DNA of 64,000 nt from an uncultured Bacteroidales bacterium (GTDB lineage: Bacteria; Bacteroidota; Bacteroidia; Bacteroidales; F082): contig ONFF01000005.1 of the NCBI GenBank assembly GCA_900317055.1, positions 276,068 through 340,067 of the forward strand, written 5' to 3'. Positions 25,262-33,571 of this stretch are shown here, piece by piece. Numbering within the stretch: position 1 is the first letter of the stretch; each line of letters opens with the position of its first letter. The translations under genes and the position numbers were made by a program. The notes below the pieces were generated by a model. The model was not told where the DNA came from, did no database searches, and worked only from the letters and a program-made list of their open reading frames with translations.

Positions 25262-25375
25262 CAAAAAACAATATAAAATGAACACCGACAAACTTGCACT
25301 ACATCAATTGACAATGACAAAGAACCTTCCAGGAGCAAATAAACCGCTCTGGACTTCAAGTCCAGAGCGGTTTAG
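25262..25375 (+). ncRNA. Candidate small transcript ending in a perfect hairpin
   Basis: A promoter box at 25248, an A-rich leader, and a 33-base near-perfect palindrome (25341-25373, arms AAACCGCTCTGGACTT and AAGTCCAGAGCGGTTT) bound a possible transcript of about 110 bases. An ATG at 25278 opens a frame that runs through the hairpin without homology. The hairpin may instead be one of the dispersed palindromes, so both the RNA and its end are uncertain. Confidence 0.35.
25341..25373. repeat. 33-bp palindrome GGACTTcAAGTCC
   Basis: The two 16-base arms are identical inverted copies with one base between them. The core GGACTTCAAGTCC resembles in design the GGATTTGTAATCC family at 22157 and 61443. 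It can act as a terminator for both flanking transcripts. Confidence 0.75.
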
Positions 25376-25378
25376 TTT

Positions 25379-25483
25379 TCATACACCATCAACGCTGATT
25401 TTGTATAATTTATTTAATTGCTCAATCACTGCAATTTCTTCATCAGTAAGCCCGTAAAGTTGATATACAAGACTGCCGATTTC
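25379..25483 (-). pseudogene. Orphan C-terminal tail of an Eco57I-type DNA methyltransferase
   Basis: On the minus strand, directly past the methyltransferase stop and in the same frame (after three stops in a row), lies a 34-codon segment. It reads EIGSLVYQLYGLTDEEIAVI and then a short helix. The pattern LVYxLYGLTxEEIxxIE is the normal last element of Eco57I-like modification methyltransferases. The intact gene upstream has its own version of this element (IGKKYELSNVEIEYIIN). A second copy with no gene attached is best explained as what remained when the upstream part was replaced. Confidence 0.7.
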
Positions 25484-25498
25484 CTAATGAGGACATTA

Positions 25499-28414
25499 TT
25501 ACTCGTCTGAATTCCTATAGCGTATATCATAATTGATAATATACTCTATTTCGACATTGCTTAACTCATATTTCTTTCCAATATACCTGTCTATTTTGTC
25601 AATCAATGCTTTCGATTTCCGGGCATAAAAACACTTTAAACCCGATGACATTACTTTACTTTTATTATTCAAGTCACTCAAATAGGATTCATATAGTTTC
25701 TTAATGTCTTCTATTTCTTTGTCTGTGTAGGATTCATAGGGAATGGGGAACATCGCCAACTCGGATGTTCTTAAGTTATGCCAATCAGAATGAATCAACC
25801 AAAACCAGTAAAAAAGAGTACTTGACAGGCTTGCACCAACAAGATCAACATACTTTTGGGGAACGATTATATTACCTTCAGCAGCAGAATATGTAGGCTC
25901 TTTAAGAATAACTTTATAATATCTACCACCAGCTTTTCTATAATAGACGCAAGCTCCTTTATCTACATACAAGCTACCTAATTCAGTTTTTATTTTTGAT
26001 AGTTTTGACAAAATATCCTTTTCGATTTTATCTCCAATCTTTGGTATTCTTCCATTACGAACGTAATCCAACGTATTGATAAATTTTAGATTATCGAGTA
26101 ACACCCATAATGATTCGTCTGAATAACGTTTATTGATAGGTGTTGACATCAAATTAATGCATTTTGTTCCTGTTTTTCTAAATCTTATTATTGAGACTTG
26201 CTGTTCTGCACTTTCAAATATTCGTTTAGGACGATCTCCATAAGAGCTTATGTACACATCATCACAACTATCAATCAGCAACCTATGAAGTCCAGACATT
26301 GCATCTGATGCAGTAACACTAAGAGGCACGATGAATATAGAGACTCCACCGAATTTTATTGATCTATACCCTAAATCTATGAAGATGCTGAAAGTATCAG
26401 TGGAACCTTTTTGAACACCCTTAATGGTCTTTGCAGATTCATATATTTTTTTGAAAGCTGTCTTTTCTTCGTTTGTTGTTTTTGCTCCATACGGCGGATT
26501 CCCTATCACAATATCAAAACCACCTTTGGAAAACACATCATAGAACCAAGTATGCCAAAGGAAAAACTGGTCATTGCCCGAAAGGTCTAGGTCACCGAAG
26601 TCAACGTTGATATGCTGCTCTAGGAGTTGTTGCTTCACATTTTCGATAATGCGAATACGAAGGGATTGCTTTTCTTTGTGGTCGGTGCAGTCGAAGTATT
26701 GAACAAGCATGTCGCGAAGTTCTTTGCGATATACGTCAATCATGTCGTCGAAGAAGGTAAGCATCCCTGTGTCATCCGCTTTCTTTTCCGTCATCGTGGA
26801 AAGGTCAACACCTTTGTACTGTTCCAAAAGCGAATTGCCTTGCATAATCTTGAAATCAAGGTTGGGCAGTGCCTGTGGCGTTTCCTCATCAACAATGAGT
26901 GAAAGCCAAAAGCGCAAACGGGCAATGTCAACGGCACCTCGCTCGATGTCAACGCCATAGACATTCTGTTGGATGATATGCTTCTTGATTTCTGCCGCTT
27001 GGTGTTGGCTGATACCTTCCAAGGCTGTACGGCAGAGGAACAACTCTTTCAGCAAGCCCATCGGGAAGGCTCCCGAACCAATGGCGGGGTCGCATATCTT
27101 GACATCCTTCAATAATTGGTCGGTGTTCTCTGGCAAATGCTCCTGAACTTGGTGTGTGGTCACAAATTGGCGAATGGCCTCTTTTGTCGTCTCGTCCTTA
27201 ATACCTGTCTGCAAATAGGCAATGAGACTTTCGCGGCACATATAACTGACAATCTCCTTGGGCGTATAAAAAGCGCCTTTGTCCTTATTGTCCTCAAGCA
27301 GGTTTTCGAAGATACGGCCCAGCATTTCGGGGTCAACGCCAACTTCTGCGTCATCAGGGTCGTTCTCGTCAATGGTGAAGTTGTAGGAGGCAAAGAAATC
27401 GAGCAACGATTTCATGTATTTTTCGGGCAATGGAAAGTCTGTGCCATCTGCGGCTTCTTGTTCAAACAAACCGCCATTCAGATAGGGAGTGCGATACTGC
27501 GGCAACTTCTTTTCGTTTTCTGAATTTAAGTCATTGAAAAGTGGTTCAAGCACTTTGTCGATAAAATGATCTTTGTCATCACAAAGGGCAAAGAGGTTTT
27601 GAATAAACTCTGAATCACCGCTTCCCCATTCGTCATGGATGCCGACACCCAGCCAACCTTTCTTTTGCAGGAACTGGAGGAACACGAGTCGGCCCATTAG
27701 TTTCTTCACATAGTCGCGAATCGCTTTTTCAGGATTCGGAAAGCGCGAGAATTGTTGCATAATGTGCTGACAAGGCTTGCCTTCAAGACGTTCTTCCCAC
27801 TTGTTGGCAACCTTCACCATGCGCTTGCCAGTAATGTAGAAAATAATGTCTTCATACTGTTTCTTGTAACCATCGAAGAACATGTCACTTACAGCATCAA
27901 CGGAAAATGCTTTGGTCAAATCCTTTAATGAAAGTCCACTGTCACGCAATCTCTCAAATTGCTGGATGGCCGTGCGACTGCGGTGACCTTCACCCAACAG
28001 ATAGGTGAACCGTCGAGCATCGGTGGTCTCCTTCTGAAAACTACCATCCTCAGCAAACTTCCACGCTTCGCTAACGTATGAAAAGCGCAGCACACTTTCG
28101 CTTTTGCGATAGCAGAACATGAAAGCACCTGCATTGCCATTATTGCGCCATGTAGTGAGCAGCATGTCGCGTATGCCACGACGGTTGCGCTCAATGTCAA
28201 CGCTGTCGGCCAGTTCCACCTCATAGACGGCAATGGTTTGCTCGTCGCTGAGTGTTATGGTGCCCAACCATAAGGCTTGTTTGGCAAACGCACTGCTTGT
28301 TGCGACAATTGAAGGCGTGCTCCAAAACTTGATTTTGCTGCCGAAGATGTCGCGCAATAGTAGTTGCCAGTTCTGGCGGTTGTATCTCGATTCGATGATT
28401 TCTTTATAGTTCAT
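25499..28414 (-). CDS. Eco57I-like N6-adenine DNA methyltransferase, possibly with type IIG function
   Basis: A 971-residue protein. Residues 1-130 form an alpha/beta domain (AVYEVELADSVDIERNRRG) that could be a degraded or divergent nuclease-like fold. A helical region follows. The SAM-binding motif is CDPAIGSGAFPMGLL (441-455), and the catalytic motif IV is NPPYG (639-643), typical of adenine-N6 enzymes. After residue ~650 the sequence becomes markedly A/T-rich and lysine-rich (target recognition region), ending in a YELSNVEIEYI tail. The gene is 9 bases downstream of the PLD-helicase stop, so they form an operon. Whether it cuts DNA itself cannot be seen. Confidence 0.88.
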   Translation of the reverse strand: MNYKEIIESRYNRQNWQLLLRDIFGSKIKFWSTPSIVATSSAFAKQALWLGTITLSDEQTIAVYEVELADSVDIERNRRGIRDMLLTTWRNNGNAGAFMFCYRKSESVLRFSYVSEAWKFAEDGSFQKETTDARRFTYLLGEGHRSRTAIQQFERLRDSGLSLKDLTKAFSVDAVSDMFFDGYKKQYEDIIFYITGKRMVKVANKWEERLEGKPCQHIMQQFSRFPNPEKAIRDYVKKLMGRLVFLQFLQKKGWLGVGIHDEWGSGDSEFIQNLFALCDDKDHFIDKVLEPLFNDLNSENEKKLPQYRTPYLNGGLFEQEAADGTDFPLPEKYMKSLLDFFASYNFTIDENDPDDAEVGVDPEMLGRIFENLLEDNKDKGAFYTPKEIVSYMCRESLIAYLQTGIKDETTKEAIRQFVTTHQVQEHLPENTDQLLKDVKICDPAIGSGAFPMGLLKELFLCRTALEGISQHQAAEIKKHIIQQNVYGVDIERGAVDIARLRFWLSLIVDEETPQALPNLDFKIMQGNSLLEQYKGVDLSTMTEKKADDTGMLTFFDDMIDVYRKELRDMLVQYFDCTDHKEKQSLRIRIIENVKQQLLEQHINVDFGDLDLSGNDQFFLWHTWFYDVFSKGGFDIVIGNPPYGAKTTNEEKTAFKKIYESAKTIKGVQKGSTDTFSIFIDLGYRSIKFGGVSIFIVPLSVTASDAMSGLHRLLIDSCDDVYISSYGDRPKRIFESAEQQVSIIRFRKTGTKCINLMSTPINKRYSDESLWVLLDNLKFINTLDYVRNGRIPKIGDKIEKDILSKLSKIKTELGSLYVDKGACVYYRKAGGRYYKVILKEPTYSAAEGNIIVPQKYVDLVGASLSSTLFYWFWLIHSDWHNLRTSELAMFPIPYESYTDKEIEDIKKLYESYLSDLNNKSKVMSSGLKCFYARKSKALIDKIDRYIGKKYELSNVEIEYIINYDIRYRNSDE

Positions 28415-28423
28415 GGGGCTTGA

Positions 28424-31400
28424 TTATTTGGCAAAACTTTCTGACAAAATGATGGTTGCGTCGGATTCTTCCTCAGCGTGTTGGGTGTCGCGATAATAGG
28501 CGTTATAGTGGTTGGCCATCTCAAGCACCTGCTTCAAGGCTTCGTCAAAGCCCATTTTGGCCTTGCTGCCGCCTTGCCGTTGGAGGTCTTTCTGAATGCG
28601 TTGCAGTCGCTTGGCGATGTATGTGATAGTGCCTCGTTCTGCCAATTCCTTCAACTGTATTATCTTCAAGCGCGTATCGCCATCTTCTATATGAGGCAGC
28701 ATGCTATTCAGTAAACTGACAGCGGTAGTTACCTGAGCGCCCAAATTGCTACGTTGGTTTTGGTTTGATTCTTCCTCATGTATTTCTTCTTCTTTCGATA
28801 CTCGAAACTGTTTCACTGCCTTCTCCACGTGGTCGTGATGTTGCGCTATTCTTTCAACAGGTTGCTCTTCTGGTTGCGCCTTGAAATAGTGGAGCGCATC
28901 CAACACCGACAATTCCCGTGTCTGTTCGTCGTTAACCAAATAGAACAACTTTCGGAAGTTGGTTTTAAGGAATACTAAGGTGTCGCCGGAGAGGGTCACA
29001 CCTTCCACCTCACGTGGTTCACGCCCCGTCCGGCTGCGCAGCGACAACCGCTCAATGCGTTTGTATTCCTTACGGTTCTGCTGATAAAGGCATCGCAGTT
29101 CCTCATAGAAAGGAAGCTCCATGTTGCGGTCTTCCTGTTCACGCTTGATGCCCTCTGAGAAGAGCTTGTCAAGGTCGCGGTCGATGATTTCTTCAGAGGA
29201 ATAGATCTGGTTGTCCTCACCAAAAGTAGTGTGGAAAGTCTGTATCTTACTCAGCGCGATTTGGTTCAGCTTGATTTCCTTGTTACCTTGGCGCGAGGGA
29301 TAGAACACATAGTTGTAAATGGTGTTCGATGTGGAGCCGATACGGTTCACTCGACCAATGCGTTGCATTAGGCGCGTTGCATTCCAAGGCGTATCGTAAT
29401 TGATGATGATGTTCGAACGGTGCAGGTTCACGCCTTCAGCCAACACGTCGGAGGTTAAGATGATGTTGTAGTCGTCTTTTCGCAGTTTCCAGTTGGCATC
29501 GAAGTTCTCGCGAATGGTCTTGAACAGTTGGCTTCGGTTCTTGGCCGAAATCACCAGAACATCCTTTCGGTTGATACGCCTTGACAGATATTCAATGGTG
29601 TCAACAGCTTCGGAAAACACCACTATCTTCCCTTCGGGGTTACGGTCTTTTTTGAATAGTTCGTGCTTCAACAGGTCTTCAAACTTCGCAAACTTTGAAT
29701 CGTCGTCATCGTCAATGCACTCCCATTCCAACCACATTTCATCCAACAGTTCTTGGTCTTTGCGGAGCATATCAATGTATTCAGGCTTGAAATCGTCACG
29801 CATAAACACAGCATTCTTTGGGTTGTCCTCAGCTTTCTCGTTCAGTTTTTCTTCTATTTCATCATCCGTGTAGCCTAGCTCATAGAGCTTGTTGATGTCC
29901 ATGTCGGGAGCGATGAAGATTCTGTCGTTCTCCCACATTTTAATCATGTTTTCATTGGCTTGACGGAAGTTCTCTACCGAAATCTTGAAAGCATAGAAAC
30001 TGCTCTCCAATCGTTTTACCAAGCCATTCTTTCGGATGCCAGCCAAGCTGCGGCTGATGAGTTCTGCGTTATCGTAAAGACCGTTTGATTTTTCTGGTTT
30101 CAAGTAAGCGATGGCTTGATAGCGAGCGTAGTTCAACTGCTTGTCGAGCGTCATCATTGCTTTCTCAAAAAGGTCAGCCAAACGGTCGTTCAATTCATAT
30201 TCCTTTTTGATGGGCTTTGCCACTTTCGGGAAACCGTGAATATCTTTGTTGTAACGCGTGATACTTTCAATGTCTGTTCGTGTGCGTCTTACTGTCAAAG
30301 GCTTAATGACACGGTCACGTACTCGTTCAGCAAGTTTCTTGAATTGCTTCAAATCAAAGTCCTCCAGCTTTCGCATCTTTTTGAATTCCTGAATAAGAGG
30401 CGAGAAAAAAGCCGTTAGGTTGGGCACACCGTCAATAGTGCATTGACGCGGGTCTTGGAACATCAGGATTTGATAATAAAGGTCAGCGGGTGTGTTGTTC
30501 ATTGGTGTGGCTGAAATCAACATCACCTTTTTCTTATATCCAGGGATATTTCCAGTCTCAACGCGAGGCATCTTACAGATTTCCTGCAACTGTTGGAAGG
30601 CTCCTGTGGTATGGTTACGGAACTTGTGAGCCTCATCCACCAACACCAAATCATACTCGTCGGCATTCCAATAATTGTAATTGTCATCATCAAGAATCTT
30701 TGACAGACTACCATTACTCACAAACTGAGTATATTTGTCAATACCGAAATCCTTGAAGGTAGTCTTCCAGTTCTGCTCCACCGCAGGTGGATAGACCACG
30801 AGAATCTTAGTATTGTCGCGTCCGTTCTCAATGAGGAATTTCTTGGCAATCATCGTGGCGATCACCGTTTTGCCAAGACCAACCACATCAGCAAGGAAGA
30901 AACCATCATAACGAATCAGCTTCTGATAGCCTTCAATAACAGCATCCATCTGATATTCAAACTTCTCGTAACCTTCGGGCATATCAAAGGGATCGTCTTG
31001 GTCGATGGCCAGTACACGGTCTGAGAAGTATTCCATGAGCATCTTAATGTAAAGCTCGTATGGCGTGACATCACCTTTCAAATAGGTCTTGTCAAGCGTA
31101 GCCCTATAGTCCTCAGCATTGATAGGTACACCTTTGGCTTCTTCCCAAAGCAATTCAAATTCATGTTTGGCAAAGGCCACATCATCATATTGGGTCAGTT
31201 TGACATTGAACTCGTATTGCTTGTCGTCACCTATTCCCAAGCCATTGCCGCTCAGATTACTGCTTCCTGTAATGGCAGCTCCAAAAGTATGCTGGTTGAA
31301 GTTGTCAGGATAGAGGATATAGAATTTGGCATGAATCTTCTTTGAGGGATGGGCGCGGAGTTCAAGTTTCCCGTCTAACATATCTTGCACCATCTGAAGC

Positions 31401-31744
31401 ATACCGTCCTCCACTTGTTTGGTGTAGTTCGACTGTTCAATATCTTGCTTCAGCAACCTTAGACACTCTTCCTTCACCTCTTCTTCGGCACCAAAAAACA
31501 GCTCGCCTCTTTGATGGGCGTGTACAATATATTTATCCACATCAATACCGATTAGGATTCTTACTTTATTGATATTATCCAAGAAAGGACGAAGGGTAAA
31601 GTAGCCCGAGGCTCGCAAGAAGCCAACCACGGCGTCGAGGTTTTTCACTTGAGGGTTGTTTTCAAGAATGCCCTCAAACTCTTTCATCAAAGTGTTCCCA
31701 TCCCTGTTAGTGAAGAAATGGGAAGATACTGGTATCTCTACCAT
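28424..31744 (-). CDS. PLD-nuclease / SNF2-type helicase fusion
   Basis: An 1106-residue protein. Residues about 30-205 form a phospholipase-D-like domain with one HKD-type motif (HAK at 138-140, GSSN at 160-163), as in dimeric nucleases such as BfiI. From about 265 on it has the two RecA-like domains of SNF2/type I or III restriction translocases: Walker A VGLGKT (288-293), DEAH (370-373), SATPMNN (motif III) and QRIGRVNRIGS (motif VI). The C-terminal ~250 residues are helical. This pairing with an Eco57I-type methyltransferase suggests a restriction or phage-exclusion system in which the helicase moves along unmodified DNA and the PLD domain cuts. The system class is not certain. Confidence 0.85.
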   Translation of the reverse strand: MVEIPVSSHFFTNRDGNTLMKEFEGILENNPQVKNLDAVVGFLRASGYFTLRPFLDNINKVRILIGIDVDKYIVHAHQRGELFFGAEEEVKEECLRLLKQDIEQSNYTKQVEDGMLQMVQDMLDGKLELRAHPSKKIHAKFYILYPDNFNQHTFGAAITGSSNLSGNGLGIGDDKQYEFNVKLTQYDDVAFAKHEFELLWEEAKGVPINAEDYRATLDKTYLKGDVTPYELYIKMLMEYFSDRVLAIDQDDPFDMPEGYEKFEYQMDAVIEGYQKLIRYDGFFLADVVGLGKTVIATMIAKKFLIENGRDNTKILVVYPPAVEQNWKTTFKDFGIDKYTQFVSNGSLSKILDDDNYNYWNADEYDLVLVDEAHKFRNHTTGAFQQLQEICKMPRVETGNIPGYKKKVMLISATPMNNTPADLYYQILMFQDPRQCTIDGVPNLTAFFSPLIQEFKKMRKLEDFDLKQFKKLAERVRDRVIKPLTVRRTRTDIESITRYNKDIHGFPKVAKPIKKEYELNDRLADLFEKAMMTLDKQLNYARYQAIAYLKPEKSNGLYDNAELISRSLAGIRKNGLVKRLESSFYAFKISVENFRQANENMIKMWENDRIFIAPDMDINKLYELGYTDDEIEEKLNEKAEDNPKNAVFMRDDFKPEYIDMLRKDQELLDEMWLEWECIDDDDDSKFAKFEDLLKHELFKKDRNPEGKIVVFSEAVDTIEYLSRRINRKDVLVISAKNRSQLFKTIRENFDANWKLRKDDYNIILTSDVLAEGVNLHRSNIIINYDTPWNATRLMQRIGRVNRIGSTSNTIYNYVFYPSRQGNKEIKLNQIALSKIQTFHTTFGEDNQIYSSEEIIDRDLDKLFSEGIKREQEDRNMELPFYEELRCLYQQNRKEYKRIERLSLRSRTGREPREVEGVTLSGDTLVFLKTNFRKLFYLVNDEQTRELSVLDALHYFKAQPEEQPVERIAQHHDHVEKAVKQFRVSKEEEIHEEESNQNQRSNLGAQVTTAVSLLNSMLPHIEDGDTRLKIIQLKELAERGTITYIAKRLQRIQKDLQRQGGSKAKMGFDEALKQVLEMANHYNAYYRDTQHAEEESDATIILSESFAK

Positions 31745-32028
31745 ACGCTATAGTTTTGCAGCGCAAGGACTATCTGTTCGGAGGGGATGGGCTCAAACAA
31801 AGAACCTCAGGACACGAAAAAGCGCAGATTGGCGCTCATCAATGTCCTAAGGTCCTTGCAAAACCCATTTGTAAAGATAAGTCCAGTCTACGCTATAGCG
31901 TAGACGTTGGCACTTATTCGTTTTACAAATGTCTATTGAAATTGCAAGGTTCTAGGACATTCCGAATATAGCACTAACGCTATGTTATTTCCAATAAAAC
32001 GCACCGCTGTTTAGGCGATACACGAGGG
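31745..32028. other. Structured leader of the helicase-methyltransferase operon
   Basis: This 284-base gap contains a nested imperfect palindrome (31841-31961) around the perfect 20-mer GTCTACGCTATAGCGTAGAC (31886-31905). Arms include GTCCTAAGGTCCTTGCAA facing TTGCAAGGTTCTAGGAC, and CATTTGTAAA facing TTTACAAATG. ACGCTATAG-like words recur at 31745, 31889 and 31976. The likely promoter is at 32029, so the whole palindrome would be at the 5' end of the operon's mRNA. A plus-strand TAGTTTTG at 31751 might also read through it. Confidence 0.55.
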
Positions 32029-32036
32029 CAAAAATA
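32029..32036 (-). promoter_or_regulatory. Likely -7 promoter box of the helicase-methyltransferase operon
   Basis: TATTTTTG on the minus strand. Use of this box would give a leader of about 280 bases. Confidence 0.45.
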
Positions 32037-32089
32037 CAAAAACTTGGAGAATAAAAGGAAAAAAGAGAAAAAAGTAAGATTTCAATCAA

Positions 32090-32335
32090 AAAGAGAGCAA
32101 TAATACCCCAACAAGCACCACCCACCGCCGTCTGCGGGACGCAGACGATGACAATGCGCCAAGCCAAGTCCCGAAGGGACGCCCATACCACACCCCGATA
32201 CGAAGTTTCGGGTTTTCCTATTGAGATGGGCGGATTCCTGTATGCCGCAGCCATAGATGCCCGCCATCGCACAGGCAAGCGTCGGCATGACATGGCTGCT
32301 GAGTTCCAATAAAAATATGTACTTTTGCACATCGG
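32090..32335. repeat. Dispersed repeat block with several hairpins
   Basis: Perfect hairpin CGTCTGCG-GGA-CGCAGACG, GTCCCGAAGGGAC, and CCCGATACGAAGTTTCGGG follow one another. The AAGTCCCGAAGGGACG unit is close to AAGCCCCGTAGGGGCG at 16530. Reading frames across this block look like translated repeat, not genes, so I report none. Confidence 0.6.
32320..32327 (+). promoter_or_regulatory. -7 promoter box upstream of the orphan gene at 32562
   Basis: TACTTTTG on the plus strand, 235 bases before the ATG; the leader would include the GATAGTT repeats at 32399-32490. Confidence 0.5.
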
Positions 32336-32398
32336 TTGGCTCGCCTTTGGCAGGGAACAGCCACCTATCAGGCAGGGAGCAAGTCCTATAATTCTTCG

Positions 32399-32490
32399 TT
32401 AGTTGTTCGATAGTTCTCCGATAGTTGTTCGATAAATTATCGGAATAATATCAAAGCTGTAGCGAAAAACTATCGAATATCGTTCGACTC
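32399..32490. repeat. GATAGTT/AACTATCGAA word repeats in a long leader
   Basis: Copies of GTTGTTCGATAGTT and TCTCCGATAGTT are followed by inverted words (AAATTATCGGAAT, AACTATCGAATATCG). They make a long imperfect inverted repeat upstream of the 32562 gene. Confidence 0.6.
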
Positions 32491-32561
32491 TGCTACCTGC
32501 TTGGTATGAAGCAAATACGAGACAAGACGCCCATAGTAAACACTTAAATGAGAATGAAACC

Positions 32562-33281
32562 ATGGTAAAAATGAAACCCATAGCCGGCATGCAGATCATA
32601 GGCAAGATTCCTACACTTGGCGTAACCAATTACATCAGAAACGGCTCGGTCGTCACGCGCAAATCCAATTCAGATGGCAGGCGCAGCAACTCCCGCAAGC
32701 AGTTCATCCAGCGACAACGCATGCGTCACGCCATGGCGTTGTGGAAGGAACTGGCACATTGTCAACCCATGTTCACCGAGGGAAAGACGCACTACCTCGG
32801 CTTTATCTCCTTAGCCAACCGGATGCCTGCTGTGTTCATACCCAAACGCGGCCCTCTGAGCGGTGCCACACTGCTGATGCCCGACATCCCAGTGAGCGGT
32901 GGTACACTGCAGCCCATCCAACAACAGTTAGGAGAAGTGGATGGTACTCCAGCGCTCATCACCAACCTCAAAGCCAACAACCAAAGACCTTTTGAGCGGT
33001 TTTTGCTGTATACCGCCGAACAACACTATGCTTATAACGATTGCCCCGGGGTGGGTTTTCAGGTACGCGAAGTGAAGTACAACGAGTTTACCGAGATGGA
33101 AGGTTGCCTGGCTTTGGTGGACAATGTATTTGATGACGAGATGAAAGGTTGGGCGTTAGTGCGCATCATCGGACAGCAATGCTCGTCACAAGGCATCGTC
33201 ACCCGTTGCACCTACTACGAGCAATTCACCACAGAAGAAGCCCTTCAAAATGCAGCCAAAAGCTATGGCGGGCTGAAATGA
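32562..33281 (+). CDS. Unrecognised 239-residue protein
   Basis: The product starts MVKMKPIAGMQIIGKIPTLG and has no signal peptide or membrane segment. An Arg/Ser-rich part (RKSNSDGRRSNSRKQFIQRQ, about 28-50) precedes a globular part. The general layout (a glycine-rich N-terminus with a basic helix, then beta-rich domain) is vaguely like the Bacteroidota DUF6266 group, but I do not see a secure match. It has its own long repeat-bearing leader and a terminator, and sits at the edge of the accessory region. A phage- or defence-related origin is possible but unsupported. Confidence 0.6.
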   Translation: MVKMKPIAGMQIIGKIPTLGVTNYIRNGSVVTRKSNSDGRRSNSRKQFIQRQRMRHAMALWKELAHCQPMFTEGKTHYLGFISLANRMPAVFIPKRGPLSGATLLMPDIPVSGGTLQPIQQQLGEVDGTPALITNLKANNQRPFERFLLYTAEQHYAYNDCPGVGFQVREVKYNEFTEMEGCLALVDNVFDDEMKGWALVRIIGQQCSSQGIVTRCTYYEQFTTEEALQNAAKSYGGLK

Positions 33282-33348
33282 CAGTTGGAAATCGAAAGTG
33301 GGCAAAACGACTGTCAATAAAAGCAAAACCATTAGGGTTTATATTCAC

Positions 33349-33384
33349 AAAAGCCTCTCAAAAGTTTTTGAAGGGCTTTTTTGT
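33349..33384 (+). terminator. Terminator after the 32562 gene
   Basis: AAAGCCTCTCAAAAG and TTTTTGAAGGGCTTTTTT pair; it is close to the hairpin after rpoD. Confidence 0.75.
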
Positions 33385-33404
33385 TATCGTTCAAAAATAT
33401 TCTC

Positions 33405-33412
33405 TACCTTTG
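33405..33412 (+). promoter_or_regulatory. -7 promoter box of rpe
   Basis: TACCTTTG, 160 bases before the rpe ATG. The long leader consists of CAACTGA words and half a REP palindrome. Confidence 0.6.
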
Positions 33413-33419
33413 CAGAATA

Positions 33420-33571
33420 ACTAACAACTACCAACTGAATAATTGGTGTGGCTACCACAATGTGACAGTCCTACAACTGAACAACTGACAACTATTAATC
33501 TGGATTGCTTCGTTCCTTGCAATGACGCGAAGCGACAACTGAACAACTGAACAACTGAACAACTGACAACT
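33420..33571. repeat. CAACTGA word array plus REP half-palindrome in the rpe leader
   Basis: Units of CAACTGAACAACTGACAACT run up to the rpe ATG. The block TCTGGATTGCTTCGTTCC (33499-33516), followed by TTGCAATGACGCGAAGCGAC, matches the REP at 18388-18452. Confidence 0.75.

Noticed and set aside
25278-25457. Small protein encoded after the TATTTTTG box at 25248
   Set aside because: The frame passes through the palindrome and the methyltransferase remnant on the other strand; residues look random.
31985-32335. Open frames of 80-115 codons on the minus strand
   Set aside because: They run through hairpin repeats (CGTCTGCG/CGCAGACG, CCCGAAACTTCG) and contain only translated repeat sequence; no domain or promoter supports a gene.
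33420-33571. CRISPR-like repetition before rpe
   Set aside because: The word CAACTGA repeats directly with no unique spacers; it is a simple-word array.
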